Positions 1-5,670 of a stretch of DNA of 7,998 nt are shown piece after piece. Position numbers and translations under genes: made by a program. The stretch's first letter is position 1; each line of letters starts with the position of its first letter. This stretch comes from an uncultured Mycoplasmatota bacterium (GTDB lineage: Bacteria; Bacillota_I; Bacilli_A; RF39; UBA660), in NCBI GenBank assembly GCA_947087145.1, contig CAMUBM010000026.1, forward strand, positions 1 to 7,998, in the 5' to 3' direction. The notes under the pieces are model-generated. The model did no database searches. It was not told the origin of the DNA and saw only the letters and a list, made by a program, of their open reading frames with translations.

Positions 1-1100
1 GCTGCAACTGTTTCATTATCTTCATTTTGTTTCATATAGAAAGCTTTGATATCTTTCGGCCAATTTTTAATAAATACAGGACCATCAAAGTATTCGGTGA
101 TGTATTTCTCATGTTCTTTGGCAATGTCACTACCATACTCAGGTGCAAACTCCCATTTTACATCCGCTTCTTTTAGTATTTTAATGACTTCTTTGTGATT
201 AATTCTAGTAAATTTTGAATTTAGAAGTTTATTTAGTTTTTCTATAATTCCTTTTTCAACAAATTCATTAAAAAAGTTCATTTCATCGGGGCAATGTTCT
301 AGTACGTAAGATACAATGTATTTTAGCATATCTTCCATTACATCCATGTCACCTTCTAAGTCACAGAAACACATTTCTGGTTCAATCATCCAAAATTCTG
401 CGGCATGGGTTTTGGTGTTGGAGTTTTCTGCTCTAAATGTTGGCCCAAAGGTATAGGTTTTTTTGAAAGCGGTTGCAAATGTTTCGGCTTCTAATTGACC
501 ACTTACAGTTAAATTGGTCATTTTTCCAAAGAAATCTTTAGTATAATCTGGTTCTTCTTTTAGTTTGTTTAGAGGGAGTGTAGTTACTTGAAACATTTCT
601 CCTGCTCCTTCACAGTCACTTGCTGTAATTAAAGGGGCATGAAAGTAAACAAAGCCCTTTTCTTGGAAATAGGTATGAATGGCATGAGCTGCTACACTAC
701 GTACACGAAATACCGCTTGGAAAAGATTGGTTCTTGGTCTTAAATAGGCTTGTTCGCGTAAGAATTCTTTGGTGTGTCTTTTGGGCTGTATGGGATAGTC
801 TTCTGGACAAGAACCTAGAATAATAATCTCTGTTGCTTTTACTTCTACTTCTTGTTTTCCTTCAGAGGGAACAAGAACTCCTTTTACATTTAAAGCACTT
901 CCTACTAGAGTATGACTAATTGTTTCGAAATTAGAAAGATTTGTATCGTAAACTATTTGGATATGCTTAAAACAAGTTCCGTCGGAGAAATCAATAAAAC
1001 CAAAATCTTTTTGTCGACGGTGATTTCTGATCCAACCATGTATTTCTACTTCTTTGTTTTTGTACTCTTCTGTATTCTTCCATAAATCTTTTAAGTCCAT
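1..1100 (-). CDS. asnS: asparaginyl-tRNA synthetase, 3' end cut by window edge
   Basis: Class II aminoacyl-tRNA synthetase that charges tRNA-Asn with asparagine in the cytoplasm. The ATG is at 1098-1100, and about 366 of the roughly 460 residues usual for the family are inside the window; the frame is open to position 1. The first ~100 residues form the OB-fold anticodon-binding domain (VEIHGWIRNHR near the start). The catalytic domain then shows HAPLITASDCEGAGEMF and the motif 2 block YTFGPTFRAENSNT (FRAENS at residues 222-227), followed by HAAEFWMIEPE. These blocks match AsnRS rather than AspRS. It follows hisS by 11 bases, and its AAGGAGG ribosome binding site overlaps the hisS stop, so the two are co-transcribed and probably translationally coupled under the T-box leader. 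In many Bacillota hisS is paired with aspS; here it is asnS. The C-terminal motif 3 lies outside the window. Confidence 0.96.
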   Translation of the reverse strand, partial: MDLKDLWKNTEEYKNKEVEIHGWIRNHRRQKDFGFIDFSDGTCFKHIQIVYDTNLSNFETISHTLVGSALNVKGVLVPSEGKQEVEVKATEIIILGSCPEDYPIQPKRHTKEFLREQAYLRPRTNLFQAVFRVRSVAAHAIHTYFQEKGFVYFHAPLITASDCEGAGEMFQVTTLPLNKLKEEPDYTKDFFGKMTNLTVSGQLEAETFATAFKKTYTFGPTFRAENSNTKTHAAEFWMIEPEMCFCDLEGDMDVMEDMLKYIVSYVLEHCPDEMNFFNEFVEKGIIEKLNKLLNSKFTRINHKEVIKILKEADVKWEFAPEYGSDIAKEHEKYITEYFDGPVFIKNWPKDIKAFYMKQNEDNETVA

Positions 1101-1106
1101 TTTTAT

Positions 1107-1113
1107 CCTCCTT
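1107..1113 (-). promoter_or_regulatory. asnS ribosome binding site overlapping the hisS stop
   Basis: On the minus strand AAGGAGG lies six bases before the asnS ATG. Its first two bases are shared with the hisS TAA stop at 1112-1114. This is a near-perfect Shine-Dalgarno match and fixes the asnS start. The overlap suggests that ribosomes ending hisS help load asnS. Confidence 0.85.
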
Positions 1114-2368
1114 ATATATTTGAAACCATGTAATCAATGATTTCATTTTCATCAATTTTTGTTTCTTCTTTGGTTATGTTATCTTTTACTGTTATTAGTC
1201 CTTTTTGTAAGTCTTCACTATTTAATAATATTAACATTCTTGCTTTGTTTCTGTCAGCTTCTTTGAATTGGCTTTTTAAACTTCTTCCTGTGGTATCATA
1301 ATCGGCGGATACACCGCTAACTCTTAAATCTTGGGCTAGCATTAGAGCTTTTAGTTTTTCTTCTTCGTTGACGTATAAAATATAGGCATCTAGTGGACGT
1401 TTTTCTTGCATGTTCATTTCTTCCATGGCAAGACTTAGACGTTCTAGCCCACTTGCAAATCCCATACAAGGAGTAGATGGTCCACCTAGTTTTTCTACTA
1501 AGTCATTGTATCTTCCACCTGCCGCTATAGTACTTGCTCCTCCTAAAACTTCTGCATTTGATACAATTTCAAATACCGTGTAGTCGTAATAATCTAGGCC
1601 TCTTACAATTTTGTCATCTACTTCATAGTCGACATCTAAATATGTTAGATATTCAAGTACTTTCTTAAATCTTTTTTCTGATTCTTCGCTTTGGTAGTCT
1701 AAAATGCTTGGAACATTTTTTAGTATTTCAGAGTCACCATCTACTTTGCAGTCTAGGATACGTAAAGGATTGGTTTCAAAACGCACTTTGCAATCTTCAC
1801 ACAAGTCATCGATATAGGGTTTTAAATATTCTTTTAAAGCATTTTTGTAGTTTTCTCTATCGCTTTTGGCTCCTAAGTTGTTGATTTTGACATTTAAGTC
1901 TTTAAAACCAAGTTCTTCAAATAAGCGATAAGGCATAGAAATGACTTCGGCATCCGTCATTGGGTCATTGCTTCCGAGTATCTCTACACCGAATTGGGTA
2001 AATTCTCTATTTCTTCCATTTCCTGGGCGTTCATAACGATACATGGTGCCATTGTAATAGAATTTTTTAGGAAGTCCTGTTCCATACATTTTGTTTTCAA
2101 TAAAACTTCTTACGACTCCTGCTGTTCCTTCGGGTCTAAGAGTTAATTCTCTATCGCTTCGGTCTTTAAAGTCATAGGTTTCTTTGGTGACGATATCGGT
2201 ATCACTCCCAACCGTTCTATGGAATAAATCACGAGACTCAAATATTGGTGTTCTTATGTAATCGTAATTATAGAATTCACAGAAGTATTCGATGACTCTA
2301 TTCATAATTTTAAATTTAACGGCTTCTTTGTCTACGATGTCGTAGCATCCTTTTGGTTTTGTTATCAT
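1112..2368 (-). CDS. hisS: histidyl-tRNA synthetase
   Basis: Class II synthetase that joins histidine to tRNA-His. At 418 residues it is the normal length for bacterial HisRS and appears intact. The N-terminus (KPKGCYDIVDKEAVKF) is the family's usual opening. Motif 2 is YRYERPGNGRNREFTQ, roughly residues 110-126. The histidine-specific blocks are RGLDYYDYTVFEI (about 254-267) and AAGGRYNDLVEKLGG (about 280-295). The last ~90 residues are the anticodon-binding domain. The ATG at 2366-2368 is supported by AAGGAG at about 2378-2383. It is the first gene after a T-box leader and is followed directly by asnS. The leader carries no His codon at the specifier position, so control is probably through another tRNA. 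Confidence 0.97.
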   Translation of the reverse strand: MITKPKGCYDIVDKEAVKFKIMNRVIEYFCEFYNYDYIRTPIFESRDLFHRTVGSDTDIVTKETYDFKDRSDRELTLRPEGTAGVVRSFIENKMYGTGLPKKFYYNGTMYRYERPGNGRNREFTQFGVEILGSNDPMTDAEVISMPYRLFEELGFKDLNVKINNLGAKSDRENYKNALKEYLKPYIDDLCEDCKVRFETNPLRILDCKVDGDSEILKNVPSILDYQSEESEKRFKKVLEYLTYLDVDYEVDDKIVRGLDYYDYTVFEIVSNAEVLGGASTIAAGGRYNDLVEKLGGPSTPCMGFASGLERLSLAMEEMNMQEKRPLDAYILYVNEEEKLKALMLAQDLRVSGVSADYDTTGRSLKSQFKEADRNKARMLILLNSEDLQKGLITVKDNITKEETKIDENEIIDYMVSNI

Positions 2369-2392
2369 TTTCTTTTTCTCCTTTTTTGAAAT

Positions 2393-2455
2393 AAAAAAAC
2401 CTAATAAATGTAAGGACGAAAACAGTTTTCCGCGGTGCCACCTTACTTTACTAGG
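2393..2455 (-). terminator. T-box-associated intrinsic terminator
   Basis: On the minus strand the arm at 2441-2455 (CCTAGTAAAGTAAGG) pairs with the arm at 2400-2415 (CCTTACATTTATTAGG). This gives about 15 base pairs, with one G-U and one bulged A, followed directly by seven Ts. It is followed by the hisS ribosome binding site. Unusually, the 5' arm begins upstream of the T-box motif and the T-box lies in the apical part. In most T-boxes the antiterminator 3' side serves as the terminator 5' arm. Confidence 0.75.
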
Positions 2456-2606
2456 TACTCTCTTATTTTTATCGCAACGAGTGCGTTTCTATGTTATGAA
2501 AAGTTGTCTTTCAAAAATATTATCTTTAGGCATTCGCAGCAATCTAGCCTTCTCTTTAAAGTATGTTTATTTTTTACTTTTTCTTTTCCATAGAAAATTT
2601 TTGTAT
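2393..2606 (-). promoter_or_regulatory. T-box riboswitch leader of the hisS-asnS operon
   Basis: Untranslated leader RNA that senses an uncharged tRNA. The hallmark T-box sequence AAGGTGGCACCGCGG lies at 2430-2444, with CGTCCTT as the antiterminator 3' side at about 2412-2418. Stem I can be drawn by eye. The base is an 8-bp helix (2589-2596 with 2486-2493), then a 6-bp helix (2583-2588 with 2498-2503). The specifier loop has the loop-E pair AGUA and GAA. Above it lie a 7-bp A/U helix, an AAGAGAA bulge and an apical loop containing GCUGCGAA. A short stem III (CGCA/UGCG) sits at 2473-2485, and no stem II is evident, so this is a compact T-box. After GAA the specifier side reads A-GAC-A-AC; GAC (Asp) at 2506-2508 fits best, with AAC (Asn) next at 2503-2505. 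The bulge is UGGC, which pairs with tRNA discriminator G73. The fold is hand-drawn and the upstream end is inferred from the promoter. Confidence 0.93.
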
Positions 2607-2612
2607 AGATTT

Positions 2613-2641
2613 ATTTTATTACTAAACTTCGGTTAAGTCAA
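2613..2641 (-). promoter_or_regulatory. sigma-A-type promoter of the hisS T-box operon
   Basis: On the minus strand a -35 box TTGACT (2636-2641) and a -10 box TAAAAT (2613-2618) are separated by exactly 17 bases. Transcription would begin at about 2606, just before T-box stem I. No convincing terminator separates it from the 340-residue gene ending at 2679, so some read-through from upstream is possible. Confidence 0.8.
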
Positions 2642-2678
2642 TTTATTTCTGCTTATAGTATATGTAAGTTTTTGATTA

Positions 2679-3701
2679 TTATTTGTCTTTTGTGCGCAAA
2701 TTGCTTATGGCTTCTCTTCGACTTTGTTCTCTACTTCTTTCTCTTTTCAAAACATCTTCAGTGATACTTGAGTCATTGTTTGTTATTTTCCTATCATATT
2801 CTTCACTAATTTGTTTCATTCTTGTTAGCTCTACTTTTGTTTGTAATAAAGCTGCGTTTAATTCTTCTGTTTCTTGAAAACCTTTTAAACCTTTTAACGT
2901 TTTTTCCATGTCATTGATTTCTTTTGCTAGATTGGCAAGCTCAATGTGTAAGTTTACTGCATTTGTAATTTGATTACATTCTACTTCTTTTTCTGTATCT
3001 AGGCTAGCCATCATTCCTTTCCACATATTTACTGCTAAGTTGTCTTCCTGTTCGCTTATTGGAAGTAGGTTTGTATCAAAAGTTAGATTGTTTAAAAATA
3101 TTGTAGAATACCAGACCAAACACTTTGTATAACTGCTATAACAAAACTCTATTTTATAGTTCGAACCTTGGGATTGGTATTTTATTATTTCTGTACCATA
3201 AGTAGGTATTCTTTTTAAATTTTCTAAAAAATATACCTTGTTATTATCTTCTTTGTTTTGTTCAGGTTCTTTATAAACTTTATATTCTGTTTTTGTAAAA
3301 TCGTTTGTTTCGTCTAATTCTATGGCTCTAAATCCTACTTGTTCTAATTGGTTTAAAGTAAGTAAGATTTTGTTCAAATCTTTCCTGTTGCGATTTAAGT
3401 ATTGAAAGAATTCCTGTGCTATTTCAGTGGTTTTAAAATAAAAAACAAATGTTTCTCCATCTATGTACTTCTTTAATTTGTTAATTACTATATGATTTTC
3501 TTTATAAAATTTCTTTATTTTTCTATTATAAAAATAAGGATTGGGTCGAAATATTTCGCCTAACATATCCCCTTCTATATAACTTTCAGTTTCATTTTTT
3601 TTGGTGAATTGTTTTAAATTTTTCATAAACGTTTCGTATTCGTCGATAATTTGACATAATGCAATTGCAGCTTTTATGTCTATTCTTATTTCTTTAGTCA
3701 T
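2679..3701 (-). CDS. unrecognised 340-residue coiled-coil protein
   Basis: I do not recognise a family. No signal peptide or membrane segment is visible, so it is probably cytoplasmic. The first ~150 residues are charged and mixed helix/strand, with many aromatic residues (RPNPYFYNRKIKKFY, ETFVFYFKTTEIAQEFFQYL). A middle section to about residue 235 is strand-rich. From about residue 245 to the end the protein is strongly helical and charged, with heptad-like leucine and isoleucine spacing (IELANLAKEINDMEKTLKGL). It ends in a very basic tail, so a C-terminal coiled coil is likely. Its ATG overlaps the end of the upstream lipoprotein frame by 8 bases (ATGACTAA) and has only a weak purine-rich ribosome binding site, which suggests translational coupling. 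If so, its expression would depend on the reading frame of the upstream poly-G gene. A function tied to that lipoprotein is inferred from position only. Confidence 0.8.
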   Translation of the reverse strand: MTKEIRIDIKAAIALCQIIDEYETFMKNLKQFTKKNETESYIEGDMLGEIFRPNPYFYNRKIKKFYKENHIVINKLKKYIDGETFVFYFKTTEIAQEFFQYLNRNRKDLNKILLTLNQLEQVGFRAIELDETNDFTKTEYKVYKEPEQNKEDNNKVYFLENLKRIPTYGTEIIKYQSQGSNYKIEFCYSSYTKCLVWYSTIFLNNLTFDTNLLPISEQEDNLAVNMWKGMMASLDTEKEVECNQITNAVNLHIELANLAKEINDMEKTLKGLKGFQETEELNAALLQTKVELTRMKQISEEYDRKITNNDSSITEDVLKRERSREQSRREAISNLRTKDK

Positions 3702-4267
3702 TTTTTAACACTTTCTCTCTGTTTTTTATTTCAGTTTGACTTTCTAATTCTGGTTTTACTATTTCTTCGAAAAATTTTATTAATTCATTTATATCATACT
3801 CCTCTTGCAACCAATTATTTTCTATAATGAAATCAAAGAGTGATATTTCTTCTATTATAGTAAAGTTTTCTCCAATTGTGATTTCTGGAGTTTCTTTTTC
3901 GTTGTAATAATTGGGATAAAGATAAGTTATTTGCGTAACTCCACTTTCTAAGTCGATATAATTGATGGTGTCATATCCTCCGCCACCTCTCATGGGGCGG
4001 TATTTATAAAAGTATATTGCTTTTAATTTTGGCTCTAATTCTTTCCCGTTATATTCAAGCGTTGCTATTTTTAAATATCCTTTTTCTAAATTTTCATAAG
4101 AAATAGAACCACTTATTAAGTTTGCTTCTTTGTTATAAGTGATTTTTGATGCTCCTATGTCTCCAACATATATTTGTTTACTTGTATCTCCGCACCCCCC
4201 CCAGTAGCGAAATGGAAGTACTTAAGCCCAAAGTAGCCATTAGTGTTTTTATTGTATTCTTTTTCAT
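3694..4267 (-). pseudogene. predicted lipoprotein gene, frame broken at a poly-G run (possibly phase-variable)
   Basis: The start ATG at 4265-4267 has an ideal AGGAGG site at 4273-4278. The N-terminus (MKKNTIK, then a hydrophobic stretch) is a lipoprotein signal peptide. Immediately after SLLGG the DNA has eight Gs (4195-4202). As sequenced, the frame reads VRRYK and stops at 4178-4180 after 29 residues. Removing one G gives LLGGCGDTSKQ: a lipobox LGG-C with Cys25 as the lipidation site. The frame then stays open with no stop to 3694, for 190 residues, ending EIKNREKVLKND. The downstream part from the internal ATG at 3993 (MRGGGGYDT) has no ribosome binding site and is just the 3' portion of this gene. 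The mature protein is small and acidic, and I do not recognise its family. The lack of any other lesion argues for a reversible or recent change, or a sequencing error, rather than an old pseudogene. It shares a promoter and 8 bases with the 340-residue gene. Confidence 0.82.
4195..4202 (-). repeat. poly-G(8) homopolymer tract at a lipobox
   Basis: Eight consecutive Gs on the coding (minus) strand, seen as Cs on the plus strand. In such AT-rich DNA this run stands out. It lies between the codons for the signal-peptide Leu and the lipidated Cys: seven Gs give an in-frame lipoprotein and eight give a frameshift. Such tracts slip readily during replication and are also prone to sequencing miscounts. 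Confidence 0.9.
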
Positions 4268-4293
4268 ACAAACCTCCTAAAACTTGTGAAGTT

Positions 4294-4322
4294 ATTATAA
4301 AACAGATTTTCGGTTTTAGGAA
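4294..4322 (-). promoter_or_regulatory. promoter of the lipoprotein/340-residue gene pair
   Basis: A perfect -10 box TATAAT sits at 4294-4299 on the minus strand. The -35 position, 17 bases further up (4317-4322), is TTCCTA, a weak match. Transcription would start at about 4287, leaving a short leader of about 20 bases that includes the AGGAGG site. A weak -35 may mean an activator or low basal use. Between here and the terminator at 4421 the sequence is AT-rich, with a short dyad ACTG-N6-CAGT flanked by TTTATAAA on both sides (about 4386-4418). Confidence 0.55.
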
Positions 4323-4420
4323 GAATTTCTTTGATTGGATTTTTTGTTTTCTTTTGCTATACTATGTTTTGATAAAAATTTTTTATAAAATACTGCACTT
4401 TCAGTCGACACTTTATAAAA

Positions 4421-4454
4421 GAAAAAACTTATATAGTTATTTTACTATATAAGT
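4421..4454 (-). terminator. intrinsic terminator ending the right-hand operon
   Basis: On the minus strand ACTTATATAGT (4444-4454) and ACTATATAAGT (4427-4437) form a perfect 11-bp inverted repeat with a 6-base loop, followed by six Ts. The 5' arm encodes the last residues (TYIV) of the histidine-phosphatase gene and the loop holds the final Lys codon and part of the stop. Without a T run on the other side, it should act only on the minus strand. Confidence 0.85.
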
Positions 4455-4976
4455 CCAACCTGGTTGCCAATTTTTTGTTTTTCGCCAGTCTTCCTTTATT
4501 GCTTCTTCCCAAGTTTTTCCTTCAGTAATTACTTGGAATGCTAGTTGAGGAGCTTTATGTGCGACTATCGCTATATGTTTTCTGTCATAGTTTTCTTTTA
4601 AATCTGTACAGAAATCTCTTATTCTTGCTTCTACATCTTGCATACTTTCTCCGTTTGGAAATTTGCTTTCTATATGTGTTTCGTAATTAGCAAAACTTGT
4701 ATCTTTCCCATTGTAGTCGCCATAATTGCATTCTCTAAGTCTTTGGTCTTTTTTGATTTCTTTTACCCCATCAAAGGTATACTTGGCAGAATCGATTGCT
4801 CTTTTTAAATCAGAGCAAAATACAATATCAAATTGATTAATGTCTACTTGTGTTTTTAAAGTAATACTTTGTTCAATGCCTTTTTCTGCTAATTCACCAG
4901 GAAGCCACCCAGTTGATTTGTGTTCTAAATTATCAGTTGTTGTTCCATGAACAAAATATGTTATTTTTACGGCCAT
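4437..4976 (-). CDS. histidine phosphatase family protein (phosphoglycerate-mutase-like)
   Basis: A 179-residue member of the histidine phosphatase superfamily, which transfers phosphate through a catalytic histidine; the substrate cannot be told from sequence. The catalytic block is YFVHGTTTDN with His10. Other active-site residues are Arg59 in SDLKRAIDSA, Glu82 in RLRECNYGDYNG (the likely proton donor) and His140 in IVAHKAPQLA. The usual RHG motif has Val9 in place of Arg, removing one phosphate-binding arginine. I recall this variant from related Bacillota proteins, but activity is uncertain. The ATG is supported by AGGAAAGGA just upstream. It lies 16 bases after the 225-residue gene and is last in the run, with its end inside the terminator. 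No signal peptide is present, so it is cytoplasmic. Confidence 0.88.
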   Translation of the reverse strand: MAVKITYFVHGTTTDNLEHKSTGWLPGELAEKGIEQSITLKTQVDINQFDIVFCSDLKRAIDSAKYTFDGVKEIKKDQRLRECNYGDYNGKDTSFANYETHIESKFPNGESMQDVEARIRDFCTDLKENYDRKHIAIVAHKAPQLAFQVITEGKTWEEAIKEDWRKTKNWQPGWTYIVK

Positions 4977-4991
4977 TTTCCTTTCCTAATT

Positions 4992-5000
4992 ATTATAACA
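4992..5000 (-). promoter_or_regulatory. possible extended -10 promoter before the histidine phosphatase gene
   Basis: The minus-strand sequence TGTTATAAT is a perfect extended -10 element, overlapping the final codons and stop of the 225-residue gene. No good -35 is seen. Transcription would start at about 4985, leaving a leader of only some 9 bases that just covers the ribosome binding site. AT-rich chance is a real alternative. Confidence 0.25.
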
Positions 5001-5670
5001 TAAAAAACTCTTTAAAAACTTTTTTTCTTATATATTCCATTTTGCTCACTAAACTTGTTGTATATAAAGGCCTTGTTGTAATGGTTTTATCTACTGCAAT
5101 TTCTTCTTTCTCACATGCAACATAAAAATCATTGTATAAGTTATTTAAATTATCATCAAAATGTTTTTGCAAAACCATATTAAATAATTCTTGTTTTTGT
5201 GTGGTTAGTAGTTCTTCTATAGGAGAAGGTATTTTACTTTCTAACTCTTTTATTATATCAATACCGATTTTTTGGTATCTTTCTTTTGTTTTTTGAAGAT
5301 CAATTCCTTTTAGAAAAAAGCCTTCCATGGTGTATTGAATTCTATTTGTGCCTTGTTCTCTTCTGCCATCGTAGCCGTAGCGAAATACAACTGCGCCTTT
5401 TTTTATTTGAGCAATAAAACATTTACTTGTTTCTTTATTTTCTATAGGGTCAGGATAAGTTTGGTTTTCTTTTAAACGTTTTTCTATTTCATGTACTTGA
5501 TGAATTCCTGCATTTCTAAATTCTTGTTCAAATGGAGCACAAATGGTTTCTAATAATTCTTGGTAATCTTCTTCGTCTAAACTTTTTGGATAAATTAGAA
5601 AATTTTCTTGCTTTCTTATGTCTCCAGCATAAAAAAATAATTCTATTGTGTATGGCTGTTTATCTTTCAT
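4993..5670 (-). CDS. unrecognised 225-residue protein
   Basis: I do not recognise a family. The protein has no signal peptide or membrane segment. The N-terminal ~120 residues look mixed alpha/beta, with strand-like segments (YTIELFFYAGDI, KCFIAQIKKGAVVFRYGYDG). The C-terminal ~100 residues are mostly helical and charged, ending KVFKEFFML. The ATG follows an AAAGGAAAAG site and lies 11 bases inside the end of the upstream MATE-kinase gene, so the two are translationally coupled. It is followed 16 bases later by the histidine phosphatase gene. Its place between a transporter/kinase fusion and a phosphatase suggests a shared operon role but does not identify one. The base composition matches its neighbours. 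Confidence 0.82.
   Translation of the reverse strand: MKDKQPYTIELFFYAGDIRKQENFLIYPKSLDEEDYQELLETICAPFEQEFRNAGIHQVHEIEKRLKENQTYPDPIENKETSKCFIAQIKKGAVVFRYGYDGRREQGTNRIQYTMEGFFLKGIDLQKTKERYQKIGIDIIKELESKIPSPIEELLTTQKQELFNMVLQKHFDDNLNNLYNDFYVACEKEEIAVDKTITTRPLYTTSLVSKMEYIRKKVFKEFFML

Noticed and set aside
2642..2678. Hairpin CTTA...TAAG after the 340-residue gene as a terminator
   Set aside because: Only about four base pairs and no T run follow it, so it is too weak to call.
3694..3993. A separate 99-residue gene starting at the ATG at 3991-3993
   Set aside because: It has no ribosome binding site, and the same frame stays open upstream to the poly-G run and joins a lipoprotein signal peptide once one G is removed. 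It is the 3' part of that gene.
4386..4418. Dyad ACTG-N6-CAGT flanked by TTTATAAA as an operator
   Set aside because: The arms are only four bases and the flanks are AT-rich. No regulator gene is nearby, so it is noted only in the promoter entry.
4243..4452. Plus-strand reading frame of 69 codons
   Set aside because: It runs over the promoter region, the terminator hairpin and the end of the phosphatase gene. It has no ribosome binding site and a Phe/Tyr/Leu-rich composition typical of antisense AT-rich DNA.
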